From Verrucomicrobiota bacterium (GTDB lineage Bacteria > Verrucomicrobiota > Verrucomicrobiia > Verrucomicrobiales > Verrucomicrobiaceae): 5,586 nucleotides of DNA. Position numbers and translations under genes: made by a program. This document shows, in pieces, positions 1 to 5,584 of this stretch; position 1 is the first letter of the stretch, and every line of letters starts with the position of its first letter. Under the pieces are notes generated by a model that saw only the letters and a program-made list of their open reading frames with translations, made no database searches and was not told the DNA's origin. The DNA lies in contig JAEYUU010000002.1 of the NCBI GenBank assembly GCA_023429545.1, positions 1-5,586 of the forward strand. The letters are read 5' to 3'.

Positions 1-2
1 AC

Positions 3-560
3 TTTCTCCTGCGCGGTGGGGGGAAATGGCGACAGATCATTCCGCTGGTGCCACCTGCACTCCTTGGCGTGGTGATTGGCTCGTGGCTGCTGGACAAGCT
101 GGACAAACACCTTGCGCGCCTCGTGATCGGCTGGCTCATCCTCGGCCTGCTGGCGCTGAAGCTGCTGCTCGACTGGAAGCGTGACCAACTCAAGGCGCTG
201 CACCAGCATCACGTCTTCATCTGGTTCCTGGGTGTCGCCGCGGGCATCGCCACCATGCTGGCCAATGCCGCAGGTCCGGTGATGACGGTCTATCTTCTGG
301 CCCAGCGTTTTGAGAAGAGCGAATACCTGGGGGTCTTCACGCGGTTCTTCCTCTTCATCAATCTGGTGAAAGTCCCCTTCAGCGCAAACATTGGTCTGAT
401 CAATCCTCCCTCCCTCCTCACCAATCTGACGCTGCTGCCACTGGTGGTGCTTGGCGCGGTGCTGGGGTGGAGGCTGGTGAAGGTGATGTCCCTGCGCGTC
501 TTCGAGTGGGTCATTTTTCTCTTTGCTCTTCTCGCGGCGGTCCGGCTCGTCCTCGGCTGA
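3..560 (+). CDS. TauE/SafE family membrane transporter, C-terminal part (5' end outside window)
   Basis: The reading frame is open from the first bases (first full codon at 3) and stops with TGA at 558-560. The GTG at 48 is an internal codon, not a start, because the upstream residues FLLRGGGKWRQIIPLVPPA continue the protein without a break. About 185 residues are visible, whereas the family is usually near 250, so roughly the first quarter is missing. The visible part is strongly hydrophobic, with about five likely membrane spans separated by short basic loops. The central stretch ANAAGPVMTVYLLAQRF followed by FFLFINLVKVPFS resembles the conserved second-half repeat of TauE/SafE proteins, with its small-Gly-Pro turn and Asn-x-x-Lys motif. 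Family members sit in the inner membrane and are linked to export of sulfite, sulfoacetate or similar anions. The substrate here cannot be told. The next gene follows within 35 bp or overlaps the end, so the two may share a transcript. Confidence 0.85.
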   Translation, partial: FLLRGGGKWRQIIPLVPPALLGVVIGSWLLDKLDKHLARLVIGWLILGLLALKLLLDWKRDQLKALHQHHVFIWFLGVAAGIATMLANAAGPVMTVYLLAQRFEKSEYLGVFTRFFLFINLVKVPFSANIGLINPPSLLTNLTLLPLVVLGAVLGWRLVKVMSLRVFEWVIFLFALLAAVRLVLG

Positions 561-573
561 AAGTTCTATTGCA

Positions 574-582
574 GAGAGGGGG
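574..582 (+). promoter_or_regulatory. Possible ribosome binding site for the sigma-54 activator
   Basis: GAGAGGGGG lies 12 bases before TTG 595 and 18 before GTG 601. It is the only purine-rich Shine-Dalgarno-like stretch near any candidate start of the activator. The spacing is somewhat long, so this supports a start downstream of the transporter stop but does not settle which codon is used. Confidence 0.4.
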
Positions 583-594
583 CGCGACGGCATC

Positions 595-2550
595 TTGGGT
601 GTGGTGAAGAGGAAACCTTCCAGCTTGAGCGAGGAGGCCGCGTTGCGCCTCATCGTGGAGGGCACCGTGTCCGAAACGGGCACGGAGTTCTTCCGTGCGC
701 TCGTCAGGAACCTCGCGGCGGCGATGCAAACGGATGGCGCGTGGGTCACGGAGTATCTTCCCGAGGTGAACCGCCTGCGCGCCCTGGCCTTCTGGATGGG
801 CGGACGGCACCTCGACTCCTATGAGCACGATGTGCCGGGCACGCCATGTGAAGCCGTGCTGACCGAGCGCAAACTGGTGCACTATCCGGATCGGGTGGTG
901 GAGATCTACCCCGACGAGCCGGACTTTCTGGCGCACAACATCGTAAGCTACCTCGGCGTGCCACTCTTCGATGCGCGAGGTGAGATCATGGGCCACCTGG
1001 CGGTGATGGACAAAAAGCCGCTGCCGCCCGAGCCGCGCATCCTTTCATTATTCGAGATCTTCGCGGCGCGTGCGGCCTCGGAATTGCGTCGAGTGCGCAC
1101 AGAGCAGGAACTGCGCACCCGTGAAGAGCAAGTGTCTGCCCTGCTGCAAAGTGTGATGGACGGTGTGGTGGTGCTGGACTCCTCCCTCCGCATTGCTCGG
1201 GTGAATCCCGCCGCCGAAAGGCTGACCGGCTACACCGCGGAGGCGCTCATGGGCCAGGAAGTGAAATGGTTCCTGGCAGGCGAGAGCGCCCGACTTATCG
1301 CGAACTGCACCAGGGAGCTGGCCGGAAAACCCCATGATGCGCGCCACCTGTGGATCCCTTCACAACTCACGGTGCTGCGGGCTGATCGCAGCCGGTTTCC
1401 CGCGGAGGCCACGCTCTCGTGCTTCGAGAGCCAGGGGGCGCCGCACTATACCCTCATCCTGCGAAACGTGGATGAGCGGCTGACCGCCGAGCGTCAGATC
1501 GCATTGCTCTCCGCGGAGACGGAATATCTCCGTGGCGAACTGGCGCAGGAGTCAGACCTGGGGGATCTGATTGGAGCGAGCCGCGCCATGCAGGAGGTGC
1601 GCTCCGCCATCAAGCAGGTGGCCGTGACGGATGCCACGGTGCTGATCCATGGAGAGACCGGCACCGGAAAAGAACTGGTGGCGGGGGCCATCCACGCCGC
1701 GAGTACGCGCAAGAACAAACCGCTGGTGCGGGTGAACTGCGCCGCGATTCCCGCCGCGCTCATGGAGAGCGAATTCTTCGGGCACGAGAAAGGAGCCTTC
1801 ACAGGCGCGGTGGCGAAGCGCGAAGGACGCTTCAGCCTGGCCGACGATGGCACCATTTTTCTGGATGAAGTGGGAGAACTGCCGCTGGATCTGCAGGCAA
1901 AACTACTGCGCGTGCTGCAGGAAGGCGAGTTCGAACCTCTGGGCAGTACCAGGACAAGGAAAGTGGATGTGCGCGTGATCGCCGCGACCAACCGCAACCT
2001 AGCGGAGATGGTCGAGGAGGGGACCTTCCGCGAGGATCTCTACTACCGCCTGCATGTGTTTCCCATCACGGTGCCTCCGCTGCGTGAGCGCGGCGATGAC
2101 GTGGTGCTGCTGGCGAATGCGTTTGTGCAGCGATTCTCCAAGCGAATGGGCAGGCACCTCGATCCGCTGCATCGCGAGGATCTACGAAGGCTCTCAAGCT
2201 ATGACTGGCCGGGGAACATTCGCGAACTGCAGAACGTCATCGAGCGCGCCATCATCCTCACGCATGGCACACGCCTTGATCTCGCGCGGGCGCTGCCGGT
2301 GGCGGGCGCATCCCATCCTGATGCCCAGCCCGATGATCCGGGTGGTGACGCTCCACGGATCCTCACGGCGGATGAGCTCGAAGCGCTCGAACGGGAGAAC
2401 CTGCGCCGCGCGCTCTATGCGTGCGGAGACAAGATTTCCGGTGATGGCGGCGCCGCCCAATTGCTGGGTGTGCCGGCCTCGACGTTCAGTTCGAGGATGA
2501 AAGCGCTGGGAGTCGGCAAGCAGACAGACAGGGAGAAGCGCTCAGGTTAG
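595..2550 (+). CDS. Sigma-54-dependent transcriptional activator (GAF-PAS-AAA+-Fis HTH)
   Basis: This is an enhancer-binding protein that would use ATP to open promoters held by sigma-54 RNA polymerase. With residues numbered from the longest possible start (TTG at 523), the order is: a GAF sensor at about 35-190 containing GTPCE (Cys109) and YLGVPL; a PAS domain at about 200-320 (MDGVVVLD, VNPAAERLTGY); a short coiled linker at about 322-341 (ETEYLRGEL); and an AAA+ domain at about 348-575. The AAA+ domain has Walker A GETGTGKE (377-384), the sigma-54 contact loop GAFTGA (424-429), Walker B IFLDE (445-449) and the arginine-finger region FREDLYYRL (502-510). A Fis-type helix-turn-helix lies near 630-670 (GGAAQLLGVPASTFSSRMKALG). 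There is no receiver domain, so it is probably driven by a ligand or redox signal rather than phosphorylation. The start is uncertain. TTG 595 is preferred because GAGAGGGGG lies at 574-582 and the overlap with the transporter disappears. GTG 601, GTG 604 and TTG 523 (38-bp overlap, no Shine-Dalgarno) are alternatives. The target genes are unknown. Confidence 0.93.
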   Translation: MGVVKRKPSSLSEEAALRLIVEGTVSETGTEFFRALVRNLAAAMQTDGAWVTEYLPEVNRLRALAFWMGGRHLDSYEHDVPGTPCEAVLTERKLVHYPDRVVEIYPDEPDFLAHNIVSYLGVPLFDARGEIMGHLAVMDKKPLPPEPRILSLFEIFAARAASELRRVRTEQELRTREEQVSALLQSVMDGVVVLDSSLRIARVNPAAERLTGYTAEALMGQEVKWFLAGESARLIANCTRELAGKPHDARHLWIPSQLTVLRADRSRFPAEATLSCFESQGAPHYTLILRNVDERLTAERQIALLSAETEYLRGELAQESDLGDLIGASRAMQEVRSAIKQVAVTDATVLIHGETGTGKELVAGAIHAASTRKNKPLVRVNCAAIPAALMESEFFGHEKGAFTGAVAKREGRFSLADDGTIFLDEVGELPLDLQAKLLRVLQEGEFEPLGSTRTRKVDVRVIAATNRNLAEMVEEGTFREDLYYRLHVFPITVPPLRERGDDVVLLANAFVQRFSKRMGRHLDPLHREDLRRLSSYDWPGNIRELQNVIERAIILTHGTRLDLARALPVAGASHPDAQPDDPGGDAPRILTADELEALERENLRRALYACGDKISGDGGAAQLLGVPASTFSSRMKALGVGKQTDREKRSG

Positions 2551-3104
2551 CCGCAGTCCGGACACGAGGCTGCCTTCCTAGGCTCGCACTCCAGGATGCC
2601 GCCGCGCTGGTCAAACTCAAAGCGGCAGCACTCCAGGAGCATTTCCTTCAGCATGGCACGGCCCCGCTGCACCCGGGACTTCGCGCCGGATACAGAGATC
2701 CCGAACCGGTCCGCAAGCTCCTGCTGCGAGAGCCCCCAAAAGCTGGTGAGCTCGATGGCCTCGCGATAGGGCTGGGGCAACGCCTCGATCATGCCGCGAA
2801 ACGCCGCCTGGAGCCCTTCACGCTCGCGGTCCGAGATGGGGGCGGGCTCTGCCGCGAGACTCTCGGGCAGTGCCACCGTATCCCGGCTCTTCCGATAGTG
2901 GTCCATGATGGCATTCCGCGCGATCTGATACACCCAGCTCTCCAGCTTGCCGGCATCACGCAACTGCCCCAGCCGCTTCTGAATGTTCACGATGGTGTCC
3001 TGAAGGATATCTTCAGCGGCGGCGAAGTCCGCCACCCGGCTGCGGATGAAGATTCCGAGCCGGGTGGAGAGCTGGTTCCAGATGGCCTCGGCCGGGGCGG
3101 TCAT
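2547..3104 (-). CDS. sigZ: ECF-type RNA polymerase sigma factor, SigZ-like, with cysteine-rich C-terminus
   Basis: This 185-residue protein has the two domains of a group 4 (ECF) sigma factor. Region 2 spans about residues 8-74 (AAAEDILQDTIVNI, then LESWVYQIARNAIMDHYRK, the core- and -10-binding helices). Region 4 spans about 97-155 (LPQPYREAIELTSFWGLSQQELADRFGISVSGAKSRVQRGR, the -35-binding helix-turn-helix; quoted here only as landmark motifs LPQPYREAIEL and SVSGAKSRVQRGR for recognition). The C-terminal tail after region 4 carries Cys159, Cys160, Cys173, Cys181 and Cys184, ending in CPDCG. A CC-FEFD-G-C-CxxC tail of this kind is typical of SigZ-type factors and could bind a metal or metalloid. 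The ATG lies inside the arsM stop (ATGA), so translation is probably coupled to arsM. No separate anti-sigma factor gene is seen in the window. The TAA stop overlaps the stop of the convergent activator gene by 4 bp. The family call is strong; the SigZ subtype is from recognition of the tail. Confidence 0.88.
   Translation of the reverse strand: MTAPAEAIWNQLSTRLGIFIRSRVADFAAAEDILQDTIVNIQKRLGQLRDAGKLESWVYQIARNAIMDHYRKSRDTVALPESLAAEPAPISDREREGLQAAFRGMIEALPQPYREAIELTSFWGLSQQELADRFGISVSGAKSRVQRGRAMLKEMLLECCRFEFDQRGGILECEPRKAASCPDCG
3101..3104 (-). other. ATGA stop/start overlap coupling arsM to sigZ
   Basis: The plus-strand TCAT reads ATGA on the minus strand. The TGA ends arsM and the ATG begins sigZ. 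A 4-bp overlap of this kind is the usual sign of translational coupling within one mRNA, so the sigma factor is expected to be made whenever arsM is translated. Confidence 0.85.
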
Positions 3105-3949
3105 GCGGTGGCGGGTTTCGTGCCTTCAACAATCGCCGAAGTGAACAGATCTTCCAGTCCCACTCCAGGGAACCAGTCACGAATGACTTCGCGGCTTTCC
3201 GGCTTCGGGGTGATGCGAATGTCCGTGAAGCCGGCCGTGGTCAGCATGTCCCGAAGATCGCTGACCAACGCGGCGCCAGCGGCACAGCCGGCGTGGAGCT
3301 TCACGTCCTCGCGAATCCGGGCCGGCACGGGCTTTAGCGCCACCACATCGGAGATGGCCAGTCTGCCGCCCGCTTTCAGCACGCGGAATGCTTCACGGAA
3401 GACACGGCCCTTGTCCGGGGAGAGATTGATAACGCAATTGGAGAGGATCACATCCACGCTGGCGTCCGCGACCGGCAGATTCTCGATTTCTCCCATCCGG
3501 AACTCCGTGTTCGTGATGCCGGCTTTCACGGCGTTCTCGCGGGCCCTGGTGAGCATGGCGGGCGTCATATCCACGCCGATGACCTTGCCCTCCGGACCGA
3601 CGGCGCGCGCCGCCAGGAAGGAATCGAAGCCAGCGCCGCTCCCAAGGTCGAGCACGGTCTGGCCCCGCAGCAACGAGGCAATGGCAAGCGGGTTCCCACA
3701 GCCAAGCCCAAGATTGGAGCCAGGAGGCACGGCCGCGGTGTCCGCGGCTGAATAGCCAAGGCGCTGCGAGCGCGTCTCGGGGTCCAGTTCATCGGAGGCG
3801 GGAGCATCGCCCCTGGGAGAGCAGCAGGAGGTGGCACAGCACGAGGTGCCCCGCTCAGCCACGGCGGCGTAGTGTTCGCGCACCTGGGTGCGCACCTGAT
3901 CGTGTTTCTTTTCGATGTCCGGTTCGAGCGTCTTCATGGTAGGATGCAT
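3101..3949 (-). CDS. arsM: Arsenite S-adenosylmethionine methyltransferase ArsM
   Basis: This cytoplasmic class I methyltransferase would move methyl groups from S-adenosylmethionine to As(III), giving methyl-, dimethyl- and volatile trimethyl-arsenicals. The protein has 282 residues, normal for bacterial ArsM. The N-terminal arm ends in a paired-cysteine motif CCATSCC (Cys37, 38, 42, 43). GLGCGNP (Cys84) is followed by the SAM-binding motif I LDLGSGAGFD (100-109), the acidic end of strand 2 at VDM (Asp127), LSNCVINL (Cys172) and HAGCAAGA (Cys222). Cys84, Cys172 and Cys222 correspond in context to the three conserved As(III)-binding cysteines of studied ArsM enzymes, so the enzyme looks active. 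The start is either ATG 3949 or ATG 3937 (MKTLEPD); neither has a Shine-Dalgarno sequence, and the leader is A/C-rich. It is the first gene of an arsM-sigZ operon. No arsR, arsC or arsB is seen in the window, so its regulation may involve the sigma factor itself. Confidence 0.95.
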   Translation of the reverse strand: MHPTMKTLEPDIEKKHDQVRTQVREHYAAVAERGTSCCATSCCSPRGDAPASDELDPETRSQRLGYSAADTAAVPPGSNLGLGCGNPLAIASLLRGQTVLDLGSGAGFDSFLAARAVGPEGKVIGVDMTPAMLTRARENAVKAGITNTEFRMGEIENLPVADASVDVILSNCVINLSPDKGRVFREAFRVLKAGGRLAISDVVALKPVPARIREDVKLHAGCAAGAALVSDLRDMLTTAGFTDIRITPKPESREVIRDWFPGVGLEDLFTSAIVEGTKPATA

Positions 3950-4079
3950 TTTGGTTTTCGGTTCTGTCCGCGTGCTCCATGCACGGCAGGTTCGCTGAGG
4001 GAGACGGGGCAGGGCTCAAAAGGACGCAAACAATCGTACCAACGCCTTCGAACACCCGGATCGGCATGCCCTTCGCGGC

Positions 4080-4103
4080 ATTTCGTGAGGACCATCACGG
4101 AAT
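4080..4103. promoter_or_regulatory. Inverted repeat, possible activator or repressor site 1
   Basis: ATTTCGTGA, six bases, then TCACGGAAT form a dyad with 9-base arms and one mismatch (T opposite G). The centre lies about 134 bp upstream of the start site predicted from the -24/-12 element at 4199-4214. It abuts the next dyad directly. That position fits an upstream binding site for a sigma-54 activator, but the protein that binds is not known. Confidence 0.45.
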
Positions 4104-4128
4104 CTCGCGATTGACGAATTTTCGCGAG
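4104..4128. promoter_or_regulatory. Inverted repeat, possible activator or repressor site 2
   Basis: CTCGCGA, 11 bases, then TCGCGAG form a perfect 7-base-arm dyad centred at 4116, about 109 bp upstream of the predicted start site. A smaller dyad CGAA-TT-TTCG (4115-4124) lies within it. Its half-sites resemble those of the neighbouring dyad (TCGYGR core), so the two may bind the same protein. It could equally serve arsM, whose start is 155 bp away on the other side. Confidence 0.45.
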
Positions 4129-4197
4129 TTACATGCCCCGCGATCTCCTGGCCACTATTTAATTGAGGCTCAGCACCTTTCGATTCCCCACAGCCTT

Positions 4198-4238
4198 CTG
4201 GCATGGGTCTGGCAATACTCTGCCGACGTCCATGCCAG
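4198..4238. repeat. 9-bp inverted repeat flanking the candidate promoter
   Basis: CTGGCATGG (4198-4206) and its exact reverse complement CCATGCCAG (4230-4238) are separated by 23 bases. The dyad spans from the -24 element to just past the predicted start site, so a protein bound to both arms would block the promoter. It is too widely spaced to read as a simple terminator hairpin. Confidence 0.5.
4199..4214 (+). promoter_or_regulatory. Candidate sigma-54 (-24/-12) promoter for the SBP56-like gene
   Basis: TGGCATGGGTCTGGCA matches the consensus TGGCACG-N4-TTGCW at all but two positions. The invariant GG (4200-4201) and GC (4212-4213) are separated by exactly ten bases as required. Transcription would begin near 4225, giving a leader of about 67 nucleotides before the ATG at 4292. 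A sigma-54 activator gene lies in the same window and two dyads lie upstream at suitable distance. The caveat is that the same bases belong to a cluster of repeated CTGGCA hexamers, which could be operator half-sites instead. Confidence 0.5.
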
Positions 4239-4245
4239 CCTGGCA
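4233..4245. promoter_or_regulatory. Perfect 13-bp palindrome, possible operator
   Basis: TGCCAG-C-CTGGCA is a perfect 6-1-6 dyad about 9-21 bases after the predicted start site. Together with the CTGGCA copies at 4198-4203 and 4209-4214 it makes four copies of one hexamer within 48 bp. This suggests an operator for a dimeric regulator, or a short hairpin in the mRNA leader. The binding protein is unknown. Confidence 0.4.
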
Positions 4246-4262
4246 AGGAACACTTTAGCTCC

Positions 4263-4288
4263 AACCAAACCGAACCAAACCGAACCAA
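4263..4288 (+). repeat. AACCAAACCG tandem repeat in the leader of the SBP56-like gene
   Basis: Two exact copies of the 10-mer AACCAAACCG (4263-4272 and 4273-4282) are followed by a partial copy AACCAA (4283-4288), ending three bases before the ATG. They fill the place where a Shine-Dalgarno sequence would be, and none is present. An unstructured A/C-rich leader can help initiation without a Shine-Dalgarno sequence. The repeat could also change copy number by slippage. Confidence 0.75.
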
Positions 4289-4291
4289 CCC

Positions 4292-5584
4292 ATGACACCT
4301 AGAACATTACCCCACGCACGTAGCAGCTTTCTTGCTGCCGCGATGCTTGCCATCACGACTGCCACCACGGCAGTGGCAGATGAGACGTGCTCCTCACCCT
4401 ACCTTGCCCGCATCGAGGGGCAGGAGGAGTTCGTCTATGTATGGACACTTGGCGAAGAGGGCATGGGCGATGGCTCCGACAAGCTGGTGACCATCGACGT
4501 GAAGCCCGGCTCGCCGACGTATGGCAAGGTAATCCACACCCACTCGGTGGGCGGACGCAATGAAGCGCACCATGGTGGATTCACCGATGACCGCCGCCAG
4601 CTCTGGCTCTCCGGCCTGGAGAGCAGCCGCATCTTCATCTATGATGTGCACACCGATCCGGCGAAGCCGAAGTTCGTGAAGAGCATCGACGACTTCGTGG
4701 AGAAAAGCGGCGGCGCAGTGGGACCTCATGGCGTCTATGCGCTGCCGGGACGCGTGCTCATTCCCTGCCTCTCCAACGCGGAGGACAAGACCGGACGCAC
4801 CGCGCTTGTGGAGTACACCAACGATGCCCAGTACATTACCACGCACTGGATCCCCTCCCCCAAGGACACGCGCGGAGTGGAGGATGCGCATCTCGCGGAT
4901 GGCTACGGCTACGACGCGCGCGTGCTGCCCAGAAAAAATGTGCTGCTGACCACCTCCTTCACCGGACTGGGCAACTACATGAACGCCTTCTCCAAAGTGG
5001 CCGCGGATCCGGAGGCGATGAAGCGCTTCGGCGGGACCATGGTGCAGTGGGATTTCCACACGCGGCAGCCGAAGAAGGTCTTTGCCGTGCCGGGCGCTCC
5101 GTTGGAAATCCGCTGGGCCTGGGGTGAGAAGCACAACTATGCCTTCACCGCCACGGCGCTGACCTCGAAGCTCTGGCTCTTCTACGAAGACGACATGGGG
5201 GCGTGGCAGGCGAAGGAGATCGCCCACATCGGTGACCCGAAGAGCGGGTGCATCCCCGTGGACATCAGCCTGAGCGCGGATGACAGGACGCTCTTTGTGG
5301 ACTCCTTCGCAGATGGGAAATGCCGGGTCTATGATGTCTCGAACCCGCACAAGCCGGTGCTGATCCACGAGAACCAGATCGGGCGGCAGCTCAACATGGT
5401 CTCACAGAGCTGGGATGGGAAGCGCCTGTACTTCAGCAGTTCGCTCCTGGCGAAGTGGGACAAGGAAGGAGCGGACAATGAGCAGTTCGTGCGCGGCTAC
5501 AGCTGGAAGGGCCAGCAACTCGATCTGAAGTTCGCGCTGGACTTCAATGAGCTCAAGCTGGGGCGCCGCGCGCCGCCGCGAGCC
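4292..5584 (+). CDS. Secreted SBP56 / selenium-binding-protein-like protein, methanethiol oxidase family (3' end outside window)
   Basis: The frame opens with ATG 4292 and runs without a stop to the window edge (431 residues). Residues 10-29 form a signal peptide (hydrophobic core FLAAAMLAI, likely cleavage after AVA-29), so the product is probably periplasmic or exported. After it come CSSPYLA (33-39), DVKPGSPTYGKVIH (69-82), EAHHGGF (His93, His94), GPHGVYALPG (His146), PLEIRW, DISLSADDRTLFVDSF and MVSQSWDGKRLYFSSSLLAKWD. These line up in order with the beta-propeller SBP56 family, which includes human SELENBP1 and bacterial copper-dependent methanethiol oxidase. The final visible residues (LDFNELKLG) match the near-terminal FLVDF region, so little is missing. 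The region that in SELENBP1 carries the selenium-binding cysteine (NTCSSC after the His-His pair) reads TDDRRQLW here, so that cysteine is absent. It may be a thiol oxidase or a diverged member; the substrate is unknown. There is no Shine-Dalgarno sequence. Confidence 0.85.
   Translation, partial: MTPRTLPHARSSFLAAAMLAITTATTAVADETCSSPYLARIEGQEEFVYVWTLGEEGMGDGSDKLVTIDVKPGSPTYGKVIHTHSVGGRNEAHHGGFTDDRRQLWLSGLESSRIFIYDVHTDPAKPKFVKSIDDFVEKSGGAVGPHGVYALPGRVLIPCLSNAEDKTGRTALVEYTNDAQYITTHWIPSPKDTRGVEDAHLADGYGYDARVLPRKNVLLTTSFTGLGNYMNAFSKVAADPEAMKRFGGTMVQWDFHTRQPKKVFAVPGAPLEIRWAWGEKHNYAFTATALTSKLWLFYEDDMGAWQAKEIAHIGDPKSGCIPVDISLSADDRTLFVDSFADGKCRVYDVSNPHKPVLIHENQIGRQLNMVSQSWDGKRLYFSSSLLAKWDKEGADNEQFVRGYSWKGQQLDLKFALDFNELKLGRRAPPRA

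Larger units (their letters stand above)
3950..4291. other. Divergent intergenic region between arsM and the SBP56-like gene
   Basis: This 342-bp stretch contains no convincing coding sequence; the short open frames crossing it show no recognisable protein. It separates two divergent genes and so must hold both promoters. It carries, from left to right: an A/C-rich arsM leader; a weak sigma-54-like motif on the minus strand with the wrong spacing (near 4026-4042); two adjacent inverted repeats (4080-4128); a cluster of CTGGCA hexamers overlapping a good -24/-12 match (4198-4245); and a 10-bp tandem repeat right before the SBP56-like start. No convincing sigma-70 -35/-10 pair was found on either strand. 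Confidence 0.7.

Noticed and set aside
511..996. Minus-strand open frame opposite the activator N-terminus
   Set aside because: The plus-strand GAF domain explains this stretch; the antisense translation resembles no known family.
2898..3755. Plus-strand open frame of 285 codons across sigZ and arsM
   Set aside because: It lies opposite two well-recognised genes and its translation is low-complexity Ser/Arg/Pro-rich with no family resemblance.
4111..4139. TTGACG at 4111 as a sigma-70 -35 box
   Set aside because: No acceptable -10 hexamer lies 16-18 bases downstream, and the bases are part of the spacer of an inverted repeat.
4210..4224. Second overlapping -24/-12-like match TGGCAATACTCTGCC
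   Set aside because: GG and GC are only nine bases apart, which is the wrong spacing; the match at 4199-4214 is correctly spaced.
3979..4302. Small plus-strand open frame filling the divergent intergenic region
   Set aside because: It overlaps the SBP56-like start, covers the inverted repeats and candidate promoter, and has no recognisable protein features or ribosome binding site.
4394..5368. Long open frame on the minus strand (324 codons) opposite the SBP56-like gene
   Set aside because: It is antisense to a clear SBP56-family coding frame, its translation is rich in His, Arg and Val without any recognisable motif, and GC-rich codon bias produces such shadows.
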